Assembly (NCBI GenBank): GCA_021234155.1
Contig: JAJEKV010000023.1
Location: 5,601,945-5,665,944, forward strand
Direction: 5' to 3'
DNA length: 64,000 nt
Origin: Isoetes taiwanensis
Lineage: Eukaryota; Streptophyta; Lycopodiopsida; Isoetales; Isoetaceae
In this document: positions 11,386-22,522 of the stretch, piece by piece
Position numbering within the stretch: the first letter of the stretch is position 1
How the letters are laid out: every line of letters starts with the position of its first letter
Made by a program: the position numbers and the translations under genes
Notes under the pieces: model-generated
Databases searched by the model: none
Told to the model about the DNA's origin: nothing
The model's input: the letters and a program-made list of their open reading frames with translations, nothing else

Positions 11386-13057
11386 CCGGCTACTATTTCC
11401 GTTTATTTGGTGTTTGTAGATACTATCATGCTCGACATTGGTACATTGACCGAATGCAGCCCTTATCCCGACAGATCATACACGCTAGGCAACAATTGGA
11501 AAGCATTGGGTTGTCCTCGGCCCTAAAGGAAACGGGGCTCCCCCGGATAAGTGGAAGACCTTTGAGAAACTATGCAGATATGTTCTACTGGAGGGCTAGG
11601 AAGATGATGAGGGAGAGGATGAAGAGGAGAAGAAGAAGAGAACACCAAGGAAAGGCAGGGAGTCTCTCTCAGACCAATATGACCTCATTCTTAGCACTGA
11701 GGCGGTCTGGGAGAAATGGACTGAGATATGGGCTCAATGGACAAGAGGCAAGCTGAAGGACAGCAATGGAGAATTTCCATCCAGGCCGGACCCCAAGTTG
11801 TTTGACAAGCAGTTCATGAAGAGGATCTGAGGGCCTCACGGACAAAGAAACGCTTGACTGCAAGGCAGAATCTTGGATGGAACAATCCCGCTAAGGAAGA
11901 CTAGGAGTTCTAAAATCACGGGGCGCTTAAAGGATTATGCCACAGTCCTAAAGCGACAGCGTGCGTTAGAAGAAGGCATCACGGAGTTCTGCAACGTTGC
12001 ATCTAATGAATACCATGACTTTGATTTTTACAAGGAAAAGGCTGCCCTTGATGAGGAAGACATGAAGGAATTGAACCGTCTATGTCAACCCTACATCAAC
12101 ACCAAGCTGAAGCGTAACGTCAAAACCCTTCCTTTCCCCGAACGTGCTATGGCAATTCAAGAGGAAACTTGGATTCGGGGGTGGTCCCATTTAAGGCCGA
12201 CGATAGCCCCTATTTCGGTAACTTTGGGACACAAGGGATTTGGTGGTGCGAACCTTTTGGACCGGTGGCACTATTTGTCATCAATATGATCGAAGACCCC
12301 ACCTTTTTTTATGACAAAGCTGACATAGAGCAGTGGTACAAGACGTGTCTGGACATGACCGACCTGGATACTTTCAGTTTCCTTGTCTTTTGCATGCCGG
12401 GCAATCGGACATTAACCGCTTGTCTCCCAATGGGGGTGATATTAACTTCACCAACAAGATCATGTACTCCATATACTGAACTTGATCATGAGTGTAGACT
12501 TGGCTTGCCGAAGGCACCAAGCTTTGCCAACATAGTTTTGGTTTTGATTTCAAGATCGGCTGTAGACCTGGATAAGTGGTGGTCTAGCGAGCATCATTAT
12601 CTCGACAGTTCATGATCTCTCAAGAGCGGATGGAACCCGGAAGGGGGCAGATTTATGGAGGATGTTCCATCGATGGACAAGGTCAGCAAAGATGGTGCGG
12701 CAGGTCCTATACATAGAATTCCTATCCGCCAAGAGTTATCAAGTACTTCATAACCAGCTTTGATCGAGGAAGATCAAATTGTATCGCGAGTGGTACATGA
12801 ATGGCTGTTCTCTCGGGGGCTATCTTTGTTTGGAATGAAACCTATATCCGTGGTTGGAAATAAGGACATGGTTGAAACCATTCGGTCATACACGGATCCG
12901 CTTCATGAGCATTTCAAGGGGAGGAAGACAAATGGAAGCGATAAAAGACGACGAGGACGAGGGAGACCAAGCCGACGTAGGCGTGAGGTTTAGACAAGGA
13001 TCTTTGCCGAACACATTCTTGAGAATCGAGATTGAAGTGAGTTTATTTTTGCTCTAT

Positions 13058-13143
13058 CGGTGTTTTCGACTTCGCATGAAGTCGAGAAAACTCGTTCCTT
13101 TCAATACCTTTTTTTTCATTCTCGACTTCGCGAGTCGAGAAAA
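13058..13143. repeat. Palindromes in second gene X intron, copy 2
   Basis: Two copies flank the short sequence CTCGTTCCTTTCAATACC: a degenerate one near 13063-13087 and a nearly perfect one near 13120-13142. Confidence 0.8.
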
Positions 13144-14030
13144 CTCGTTCCTTTTCGGCCGGATGTCATCATTTCGGGGAGTTCCATGTCAACGACTCGG
13201 ATCATTGTCATTGGATACCGGCGGTTCCGCCGCGAGGAGGAGAGTGCACTCCACAAAGACAATCGAGCAAGACACCTCCACGGCCCGAAAAGGACCCGAA
13301 AAGATAATGATCCCGCATTTGGATCCCGATGAACCGGAAATATGGTCGAGCCAAACTCCAACGGGATCCAAATTGGTCCCGCCAAGCTTGTAATATTTGA
13401 CGTCAATGGAGTATTAGCTGCAGTATACCACGATAAAGACGCCCCCGAGATTAACACCTCGCAGATCCAGAACCGTAGCGGAGCATAAAATAGTGTATCC
13501 GAGGCCTAGAGCTAAGGAAATTATTGAATGGTGCATTGAAGCGGGGATTGAAGTGGGCATATGGTCTTGTATGGCAAAGAAAAATATTGTCAATGTTCTT
13601 GGTGTTCTCGACATTTCAGTTTTGAAGTTCAAGTTCGTTTGGGGAAGCGAAAGGGTCGAGCATGTGTGTGGGACCGATCCAAACCATCACAAAGGGGAAG
13701 CCTATAATGGTGAAAAATTTGGGGACGGGGTTTATGAGCAATTCGAGGGACTATGGCAAACACAACACGCCCGATCATAGACGACTCCGCCTACAAGTGC
13801 TATCATAACGCATAAAAATACAATCATTGCTAAGCCATATCGACCAAGAATATGAGACGGATAGGTGGTTGTCCTTCTGGTTGCGGTCCTGTCTTGGCGG
13901 AATCCCTCTTTGCCATTCTTGTCGCCCGATGTGATTAGGAACTATCCGAGCCTCACGGAACCCCGATCCAGAGAGCAAGGCGATCATGAAAGCTATGGAC
14001 GACAAATATTTTGGTGAACAAGAAGAGTGA

Positions 14031-15254
14031 CCTCTGCGCCGGATAGTCAAATTGTGTGAATATTGTAAACAAACGTGAAATGTATTGAACATTTTGTAAT
14101 GAATATACTTGTATATTGAGTTTTTGATGCCTTTTCGACTCACGAGTCGAGAAAGGCATGCTTGTATCTGTTGATGAGACCATTTGTATGTTTGATTGTG
14201 TGATTTGGATGCAGCCACAATGTATTATGATAATGCTTCTACGTTGCGTTTCGGGCCTTTCTCGATTTCATGAGTCAAGAAAGGCACCGGGTTGTACTTT
14301 CACTTTTATGGGCCTTTTCGACTCGCGAGTCGAAAGACACTACTTCCCACGTCATTGGATGCGGTTGTATGGAATGAATGTTCTCCATTGTAATTTGATT
14401 TCAACATTCTTTTCTTCGTTTTGACTAATGGCACCGTGAATTGTTAATCATACTCTCCTTGCTCCGTGTGGTTCGTGCACAGATCCGACACCGGCCAGAG
14501 CATCCAGCTCGCCAGCATCACAGAGACCGCTCCAGCGGTAATGAGATCCCGCTCAAAGGCGGAAGAAATACTGGCTCGCACGAGATCCGTCCACGCTACA
14601 CTCTTGCGGCCTTTGGGATAAGGTTGCTCGGGAATTGAGAGGTTGCTCGCTACACCACGGGGATAAAGAACGGCGAAGAACAAAGAGAAAGTCCGGGAAG
14701 CTCAAAGCATCTTGCAAGCATTGCATAACATCCACGGAGGTTGGGGAAGGAGCATATTCGATGGAAGGTCATGGAGGCGAGTGGAGAAGTCGGGTGGGAC
14801 AGGTCGGCCGGTAGCTCCAGAGGCACCTCCACGTGAGGCATTCCACACCCTTCAAGGTTGCCCCAAGGCTTACAAATGGGCGTGAAGAAGCGCCGCTTAG
14901 TTAATCCCCTAAGGTGGACCACCTCACGAAGATGATGTAATCAGTAGTGACAAACAAGACCACCATGGTCTCTGCGTCCGATGTAAAATACATTGTACCT
15001 GTTCAATTTATTAATAAAAATTCTTTTTCAACTAGATCTTTGGTTTCAAACTTTAATGAATTTACTTTGTTTCAGTTGCATTGTTCTTGTTCTCGACTCG
15101 CTAACCAGAGAAAACTGCAGCAAAGCTTGAATGCAGAGTTTTATTCAAAAATTCGAATTAAGGATAGTTTTCGGGTCGGCGTGCTCCTTTTTGTGTAAAT
15201 TAACAGGGTTCCGGAAAAAAGTGGGAATGGAATGAGTCCCACTTTAATTAAATA
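14031..15254. other. Spacer between gene X and HGKG-type gene, copy 2
   Basis: It contains the gene X 3' flank with palindromes, a CG-rich patch with short repeats (14480-14600) and AT-rich sequence. A frame from 14947 to 15198 is open in part but resembles nothing; it may include the 5' leader of the HGKG-type gene. Confidence 0.4.
14127..14333. repeat. Palindromes in gene X 3' flank, copy 2
   Basis: Three copies, variably degraded, sit within 300 bases after the gene X stop codon at 14030, matching those at 3756-3968. Confidence 0.8.
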
Positions 15255-15599
15255 CGACTTAGCCACACAGAGGAGAGTGGGTGTGAATCTGGTGGAATCA
15301 TTCTTGAAGCAGTCTAAGCATATGAGTGTGCAAATGAAAAAAGGGATTCTAAATTACTTTATTCAGCATAAGGCATTGGATGGAATTGTGGGAGATGATC
15401 TCAGGGACTTAAAAGCAAAGAACCAAATGATAAGTAACATCAGGGAGTCTATTAAGACCGTGAAACAGTCTACAAATTTGGATTGTTTGGCTGCCAAAAA
15501 GAGTTGTTTGGCTATGGCAGTTGGTGGAGAAAATGAGAATTTGAGTAACAGAAAAATTGGAAAGCTACTTGATGTTCATCCACTACAAAATTAAAGCCC

Positions 15600-16110
15600 T
15601 GTTACGACGTCTATTACGACGTCCAGACGTCGTTTAGACGTCGATCATCGCCGTCAAAAGGTCGATAAACGACATCTATTTCGACGTCTGAGCGTCGATG
15701 AACGACCTTTATGCGTCGCTATACGCGTCGCAACCGCGGCGTCTTAAAGCGACGACCTGACGTCGTTCAACGTCGTTGCGTACACGTTGGCCAGCCACGC
15801 GGCACTGCTGCCAGCGTGACCGCGCCAGCGCAGCCGGCTGGCGTGGCTGATGAGCTGGCAACGTCGTTAAACGACGACAAGTACACGTCACCATGACGCG
15901 TGTCCTGCGTCCAGCGTGGGGTTGCCAGCGCGTGGCGCTGGCGTGTCGGCCACGTGTTAAACGTCGTTCAACGACGTTGCTGACGTGGCTGCCATGCCGC
16001 CACGTCGTTCAACGACGCTGCTAACGTGGCGGCCGCGCGCTGGCGTCGAGACGAATGATGAGGTGGCGCGATACACGTGGCAGCCACGCCAACAACGTCG
16101 TTAAACGACG
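15600..16110. repeat. CACTA left subterminal repeats
   Basis: Palindromic and direct motifs of the type ACGTCGTT...AACGACG repeat about every 20-60 bases, interspersed with GACGTGGC-like motifs. These are candidate binding sites for the transposon's own DNA-binding protein. Confidence 0.8.
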
Positions 16111-16114
16111 ACCA

Positions 16115-16571
16115 AGGAATTTTGAAAAAAAAAATATTTATTTAATATTATTCAATATTATTTAACGGACAGTTAATATTCATATTCAATATTAACAAAT
16201 ATTTAATATAAATAAATATTTAGTAATATTTATTAATATTAAATAATATTAATATTAACAATAATATTAATAGTATTAATAAATATTAAATATGAACAAA
16301 ATAAATCGAGAATAAAAATTTAAAAATTCGAAAAATAGAAACAAATATTGATTAAATTATATTAGTATTCAGTATCATGGTAGATAAGCATTATTATTTA
16401 ATATGTAATTAAATGTTTAATAAATCTAAGAATAAAAAAATAGAATCGAGCATAAAATTAACATAACAAAAAAAAATCACAAATAATAAGAACAAAGCAT
16501 AAAAAATTTAGATTGAATTCGATTAATATATTTCACAATGTAATTTGCACATTACAAAATATATTGAGTCT
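16115..16571. other. AT-rich stretch with no gene, copy 2
   Basis: This is the same AT-rich sequence as 5746-6198, lying just 3' of the minus-strand six-exon gene. Confidence 0.6.
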
Positions 16572-18027
16572 TTAGTTGTTGCTCTCTTCTTCTTCTTCTT
16601 CTTCTTCATTGGCGCCTTCGTCTTCATTTACCTGCATTATATTGTATCGCAACAATTAGTTCATTGTAGTCACAAATAATTATCTAATGAATGATACACA
16701 CTTCCCCCCGTTCACGCGGAGCGGCGTACTGGATGGCCGCATGACTGCCTTTTTTGAAGGCCCTTTCGCGTTCATCTTTAGCGGCGGGGCGACAAGCAAA
16801 TGACTTCTATTGAGAATGAGCACCAAAACTAATGTTAGTGTTCAACTCGAGAACCTACATTATAAACCAAATTTATACTTACAAATAGCTTATCCAGAAA
16901 GCCATAACCGCCAGACCCAGTCTTATTGGCACTATAGCTGCCACTTGCTTCGTCGTACCTCGCGTCCAGCGCTGCCTTTGTTCTAGTTTCCCCTTTCTTT
17001 GATAATATGTTGGCCTTCAAACACTACAATGCAATACAAGGACTTAGTCCACATGGCGTCATCTAATTATACGACTCTCCCGACTACAATGCAATACAAG
17101 GACTTAGTCCATATGGCGTCATCTAATTATACGACTCATGGGAGAGATGATGTACTTGAAATGCCTCATGAGTCAACCCGGATAGGAACGTGCCACTTCC
17201 TCTATCGGGACTCCTGTAGCTTTGGCAAGAGCTTTCAGCTGCTTCTTCTGATTAGCTCTGCAAAATATAAATAAAATATGAGTACAATGAGGTTATAATG
17301 AAGAACAAAAAAGCCTAATACCTGGTGGCTTTAACATGTTTACCCTGTTTTGAACAAACCCCCCTCCATGAGATCTCTCCTGACTTGAGCTCGGGATATT
17401 CTGCTTCTAAAATCGCCTTGATCCTCTCTTTTTCCTCATCATAGGCTCCCGCGTTCCATTCACCCTTGTGGACGTTTTGGCAAATGCTATTTGTGACACT
17501 GTTAGCCATCTTCCAAAAATCGTCGCCATCTGCAGTGTTGTGGCGCGGCAACTTCTTGTTACTACACTCAACATACGACTAACATATGAATATGTGTTAG
17601 TGAACAAAAAATGGCATAATTCAAGATGAACTCACTCATATTCAAAGACATGCCGACGTGGAGGTGGTGCACGATCTTTAACAGAGCTTGAAGAGGAATT
17701 GCGTCCACTCCGACGTGAACGACGGTCGGTGCTCTTTCGTGCGGGTTCATACTCCTCGTGCTCGGGAAGGCGCCCAAGATTGAATTCTGAAGGAGTGTAT
17801 GAGCTATGACGTGGAGGGTCATGGGCGCCAGACCTCCGCCTACTTTGTTCAACAGCCTGGCGCGCAATCTCCATTTCTGCGGGCGACATCCCGAATTGCA
17901 AGGCATTCCACCTATCTTCAGGGTTATCGCCTCGTTGATATCTCGGAGTTCCCTGCTCTTCGTCTTCCTGCTCGAGGCGAGGTCCTTTTCCGTCTCTTCG
18001 GCGGTGGTGAGAAGAAGATCCGCCCAT
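16572..18027 (-). CDS. Six-exon CACTA gene, possible Transposase_24-like (TNPA-type) protein
   Basis: The start is MGGSSSHHRRR at 18027. Splice-supported exons: F 16572-16631 (VNEDEG then a run of Glu, ends ESNN), E 16702-16806 (KSFACRPAAKDERERAF), D 16883-17023 (ANILSKKGETRTKAALDARY, GSGGYGFLDKLF), C starting 17257, B ending 17322 (DGDDFWKMANSVTNSIC, KHVKATR) and A from about 17640 to 18027, rich in Arg, Ser and Glu. Donors GTAAGT, GTGTGT and GTATTA and several CAG or TAG acceptors are clear. The KASK-like stretch followed by GSGGYGFL loosely recalls plant Transposase_24 proteins, and position inside a CACTA element fits, but this is weak. Exon C carries a frameshift (VARSYPG then stop) absent from copy 1. 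Confidence 0.5.
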
Positions 18028-18603
18028 AACCACGACGACGAACATTATGCATAGGAAAAGAAGGACGCAACCGCATTTACACGCTACATTTAAAAACATT
18101 AGAACGTTAAAAATAAATGGTTAACTTACATTTTATCCTAGAAAAAAATCCATACCAAATCCGCACAATGGTGGAGGTGGCGGTGGTGGCGAGCTAAACC
18201 CGAACGACCGACTTCGCCTCTTAAAGGCCCTTTGCGAGGTTTAGGGTGTCGTCAAGAAGGCTACCAAGCCACGCGAGAAGTAAAGTTGTGAACAATAGAT
18301 ATGCCATCGTGCCGCATCCCATGGTTGCTGGACATGTGCAAAAACTTGCAAGTTATTTATATGGAGTGCGATGAATAACATAGTAGGAAAGAAACAAATG
18401 TTAGCAACATGGGAAGTTCATTACAAAACATTGGGATTTGAATAATTAAAAGTGTCTTTATATATTTGGTTATTAGACAATTAAAAAAATTTACTACTCT
18501 TAAACATGGCAAGATATACAATATTGTATTCATTCTTTGAGTTGTGATAACAACAATTTTGACATCTCCAAGGCATCCATGCACTTCATGTGCCGTCTTT
18601 GTC
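18028..18603. other. Gap between the two minus-strand CACTA genes
   Basis: It contains likely 5' leader and intron sequence of the six-exon gene (a glycine-rich GGTGGAGGTGGCGG patch near 18170) and AT-rich sequence. I see no gene. Confidence 0.4.
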
Positions 18604-20094
18604 TCACAACCATGGTAGAAGATATTCCAACACTTTGTAAGGCTTCAACAACCCGTAAGCTTTGGGTCGTGATGAGAATATGTCTTCACGTAGGCACATC
18701 ATTCTTGTTTTTTGCTCCTCCAACTTGTCAAGACGTCGTTGGTACATATGGGTTGGATTAATCCATTGGGCATTGTTGTTATTATTAAACCACTCCATTC
18801 GTCGCATAGCTTGCACGAAATCCAGAAGCATCTCATAAATATATCCCAATGCATAGACATCATGAATTTCGTGTCCCCATACACGATCATCATCTTTTGA
18901 TTTCTCAAACACAGTTTCCTCTAACCATGGATATTTTGCTTGTCCATCCGAAAGCAAGTACCGACACTTCAACAAGGGACGACGCTCTTTGGCGTAAAAA
19001 TGAATTGCGTTGTCCCAATCACCAATGGCCACCCACACATTTTGGTACTCATCATCAAAATGTAATTTGACTCTCTTGCAATTAAGCTTTGTGTGAGTGA
19101 AGTGGCCTTTGTGGATCTCAAGGACACCTTCTGCTAGGGCAAGAGCTATCTCTGGAACATACTGATATACAACTCGCATTTTGCTCCTAAGTTCAGCGCC
19201 TATGTGTTTGTCAGTTCTTCTTGGCGCTCTAGCAATTGCATTTGACCATCTTCTAAAACATGACAAGTTATTAGGTAAATAGTCAAACAAGTGTGCAAGT
19301 GTCTCTCCATTCATGAAAGGTAGAATCACCATTGGCCCTATGGTATCCCCACTAGAGCTAGCAACTTCATATGCAAGTCCAATGGATGTAGCCAAAGCAG
19401 GATGCGGGCTCTTGAAGCGTATGTATCTTTGAGCCATCTCATACGTCTCTGCCCTATCTTTGCCCTTGAAAACCCATCCACTATATAGCTCATCATCTTG
19501 GAAGTGTTGTGTTCCGTTGATCTTGATTTGATACGTGTGATGTGTTGGTTTCTCCTCAATAAGGCGTATCACATCCACGGCCCCTACGGGTATGGGATCA
19601 ACAAAGATTGATGTGTTCATGTGATTCTCCAAAGAAAAGTGGGGCTTGCTAGGCCCTGCTCCACTAGAGCTTCCCCCCTGATGCAAAGCATTTTTAATTA
19701 TCTCCAACTGACGTGCATTGAGATCCGCAATGATGTTCTTGTGATCTGCATGTCGCTTCTTTGAGGAATTCCATGAAGCTACCCATTCCTTGACACGAGC
19801 CTCGGCATTAGGACTTTTAAGCTGCACTGAATACTTCAAACATGTCTTCAGTTCATCCATGGGGTTTCCAATCATTGGCTTTACATGTGCGTCAAGGAGA
19901 GAAGTCAACATTTCTTCTTGACCTGGCCATTTTTGTGCTAACTCAAATTGGCACTTCCTTTTCACATGTCTGACAAAATGGTCGACACGTTGACCAGTTT
20001 GCATCTCTCGGTCGGGACTTTCGTTAGCACATATCTCATTTATGACCACGCGTCTAATCTCACTAACCATTTGTGTCTTCACACTCGGGGCCAT
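18604..20094 (-). CDS. Pseudokinase-like protein carried in the CACTA element (496 residues)
   Basis: An intact frame; the likely start is MAPSVKTQ at 20094, because the sequence just upstream, TTGGTTTGTAG|GT, looks like a splice acceptor. Residues about 1-160 are a charged region I do not recognise. From about 190 the order resembles a protein kinase: MVILPFMNGETLAHLF (hinge-like), LALAEGVLEIHKGHFTHTKL (catalytic-loop position, HRD lost), VAIGDWDNAI (DFG position changed to DWD) and HDVYALGYIYEMLLDF (the DVxxLGxxLYEML helix). Loss of HRD and of DFG argues against catalysis. It is the longest undamaged frame in the element, suggesting recent capture or selection. No homologue can be confirmed here. 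Confidence 0.6.
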   Translation of the reverse strand: MAPSVKTQMVSEIRRVVINEICANESPDREMQTGQRVDHFVRHVKRKCQFELAQKWPGQEEMLTSLLDAHVKPMIGNPMDELKTCLKYSVQLKSPNAEARVKEWVASWNSSKKRHADHKNIIADLNARQLEIIKNALHQGGSSSGAGPSKPHFSLENHMNTSIFVDPIPVGAVDVIRLIEEKPTHHTYQIKINGTQHFQDDELYSGWVFKGKDRAETYEMAQRYIRFKSPHPALATSIGLAYEVASSSGDTIGPMVILPFMNGETLAHLFDYLPNNLSCFRRWSNAIARAPRRTDKHIGAELRSKMRVVYQYVPEIALALAEGVLEIHKGHFTHTKLNCKRVKLHFDDEYQNVWVAIGDWDNAIHFYAKERRPLLKCRYLLSDGQAKYPWLEETVFEKSKDDDRVWGHEIHDVYALGYIYEMLLDFVQAMRRMEWFNNNNNAQWINPTHMYQRRLDKLEEQKTRMMCLREDIFSSRPKAYGLLKPYKVLEYLLPWL

Positions 20095-20411
20095 ACCTAC
20101 AAACCAATTTAGATTCATTAATCTTGCTTTGTGACTTTTTTCAAACCTTCATTATGAATCTTTACCTACTTTATTAAGAGTTAGTTTCTCTTTTAATTTT
20201 TTTTTTAAAACCAACTATTGAAATTTTTTCTTGCTCTTAACCACTCCACATCAGTGTTTCTTTGACATCCCTAACATTTTTAAAAAACAACATTCTTAAC
20301 TAGAAACCCGAAAATCAATAATGCAATTTTTTTCAAAAACCCTGCCCTTGTTTAATCAGTAGAAAGATTTCTATTTATTGATATATTAATAAAAAAATAA
20401 ACAAGAGTAGG

Positions 20412-20760
20412 CGGTGAGCTTGGACCCGGAACACCTAGTCTTCTCCACTCAAGGCGGAGCCGACCATGCCCTTGTGCAAGTCTCCCCACTTTTTTCTAAA
20501 CTAAATACATTAATCAATAAAATTACAAGAGTAAACGGTGAGCTTGGACCGGAACACCTAGTCTTCTCCACTCAAGGAGCCGACCATGCCCTTGTCCAAG
20601 TCTCCCCAATTTTTTCTAAACTAAATACATTAATCAATAAAATTACAAGAGTAAACGGTGAGCTTGGACCCGGAACACCTAGTCTTCTCCACTCAAGGCG
20701 GAGCCGACCATGCCCTTGTCCAAGTCTCCCCAAGTTTTTTTTTAACCTAAATAAAACATT
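20412..20760 (+). repeat. Three tandem copies of a unit of about 122 bases
   Basis: Units starting at about 20412, 20537 and 20658 each contain GGTGAGCTTGGACC, CACCTAGTCTTCTCCACTCA, CCGACCATGCCCTTGT and ACTAAATACATTAATCAATA. The open frame across them reflects periodicity, not coding. Confidence 0.85.
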
Positions 20761-21059
20761 AAAATTTTATTCTCCTACTCAAACTCAAATTCTTACCTAG
20801 AATGTCTTCGAGCTGCGAAAATTGATTTCCAAGAGCGACGTATTTTGTTATTAGTGTACATGCAAAAAAAATAAAGGCATTCAATAATTAGAAAACTTAC
20901 ATAAATAAAGAAAAAAAAAAAACAAAAAGACCATTCACGTTAAAAAGATCATTGACATTAAACTATTTACATTGTTAATTAAAAAGAACTATATATTGAC
21001 ATTTAAAAACAAAAAAAACAAAAAAATAAAAAAAAAGGAAGAACATAAAAAGAAGGGGC

Positions 21060-21760
21060 CTCGTCTTTCAACGACGTCCCCTTCTTGTAATAAAAAATAG
21101 AGAAGAATGGGCCTCGTCTTTCAACGACGTCCCCTCTTCTTCCATGGAAAAAAAAATAGAAGAGGAAGAAGAAGAAGAAATAGAAGAAGAAGAAGAAAGG
21201 AGAGATAGGAAAGAAAGATTGAATAGAATGAGAAAGTGATGAAGAAGAAGAAGAAGAAAATGAATAGAAGATTGGAAGAACGGAAGATTAGAAGGAAAAA
21301 ACCAATGATTGGAAGAAGATTGGAAGAAGAAGGAGGAGGATTCGATTCATACTAAGAAGAGGCGAAATGGATTGAAGAAAAACAAGGATGGAAAGAAGAG
21401 GAGGATAGAAATGGGATGGATTGAAAACAAACAAGAAAAAACAAGAAGCCCTAAATCTATCAAACAACAAGCCTAATTCAAAAATAGAGTTGATTGATCC
21501 ATTGAAATACCTTTGGATGCTTGCTTGAAGCTTGGAAAGGACCGCAAGGATGATCCGCGCCAAAAATTGCCACGAAAAACGCTCCTCCAGCCGCCTAGAA
21601 CCAAAAAAACTAGGCGGCGGAAAAGCCGGCTCTGTTTTCTGATAAAAAGTTAAAGACGTCGTTTAACGACGTCGTGACGTCGTTAAACGACGTCTGTAAT
21701 AGTCGTTAAACGACGTTCATAACGACGTCTTTGTGTTAAACGACGTGCCTTATTTTTTAT
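21060..21760. repeat. Internal CACTA repeats: GACGTC motifs and a GA-rich tract
   Basis: Two units of GGGCCTCGTCTTTCAACGAC lie near 21057 and 21112, a GAAGAAGAAG-rich tract runs from about 21150 to 21420, and a cluster of ACGTCGTTTAACGACGT palindromes lies at 21655-21750. These match the subterminal motif, so binding sites also occur in the interior. Confidence 0.75.
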
Positions 21761-22522
21761 TATAACTATAGTACATAGCCCATACGTTGTAATTATCGTT
21801 TGTGTTGCGCTGTGAAGGAAAGCAGCCTTCCATAAAGAAAAAGAATTTGGTCCCCATATCTTTGTCACCTTCCCCATGTGGATCTCCTTGATTCTTGTGG
21901 CATTGCGTTGTTCTTTCATTATATTATTTAAAGTTTTTCTTTGGTTGTTGGCTATTATTCACCTCTCATGTTTTGAAAGAAAATGTGTTGAACTTGTCAC
22001 ATCCACTTCCCTTGGTAATAATGTTTCGTCTTTTGATGATGTTTCGTCTTTTGATGATGTTATTAAAAGGAGCCACAATTTCGGGAATCGTGCAAGTAGG
22101 TGAGGTAGGAGGTCCCTTCATCCAGTCTCTTCATCGTCTCTTCATTCTATCTCTTCGTGCAAGCACCTTCATTCGCTCTCTTACATTCATCTCACTCAGG
22201 ACACTCAAAATGGTCGACACAAGGCGCAGACAGGGACACACCATATCTTTGATGATGTTCCAAGCATATGTCGTTGTTTTATCAAGCTGGCTTCGACTGA
22301 GCGTGACTGTGCCTCGCCAATTTCAAGGTTTGAATTGTTCGATGCACTGTGCTTTTGATTGATGAAAGTTCTAGAAGCATACATACATACATATTTAGAG
22401 AACATAATAACATACATGAATATTTAGAGAACATAATAACACGGTATCATATACCAACTTCCAAACACAATAGAGACCAAAGTATGAACTATGTATGTCC
22501 CTAGTAACCTTCCCCCAGGTTC

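Larger units (their letters stand above)
7337..14030 (+). pseudogene. Gene X copy 2: multi-exon gene ending in a plant FCP1-like HAD domain, frameshifted
   Basis: Proposed exons: 7337-7382 (ATG, peptide MESNTEASSSSNQIQ, donor GTATGT), about 9969-10096 (basic, ends near KKKKTNTPVSSR), 10149-10403, about 10508-11282, 11420-13036 and about 13191-14030. The middle exons encode acidic and lysine-rich stretches and a region near YDKADIEQWYKTCLDMTDLD (about 12310) that I do not recognise. The last exon starts the catalytic-type motif KLVIFDVNGVLAAVY at 13384, then GIEVGIWSCMAKKN, then IDDSAYKCYHN and IIAKPY, the order seen in FCP1/NIF-type HAD proteins. The second Asp of DxD is Asn; as I recall, plant members of this family commonly read DVNG, so phosphatase activity is doubtful. 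At least four small frameshifts break the frame. The long first intron (about 2.5 kb) carries hairpins and palindromes. Confidence 0.6.
7055..17434 (+). repeat. Tandem duplication unit, copy 2 (about 10.38 kb)
   Basis: The simplest reading is a head-to-tail duplication whose junction is at 7054/7055: the left side is CACTA interior and the right side starts about 280 bases upstream of a plausible first exon of gene X. Only the part from 10372 can be compared with copy 1 inside the window; 7055-10371 should have its counterpart upstream of base 1. Copy 2 holds the only full view of gene X. Confidence 0.75.

Noticed and set aside
20412-20760. Open frame of 128 codons with regular repeats, possible CRISPR-like or coding repeat
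   Set aside because: The copies are adjacent whole units of about 122 bases without unique spacers, and the frame arises from periodicity.
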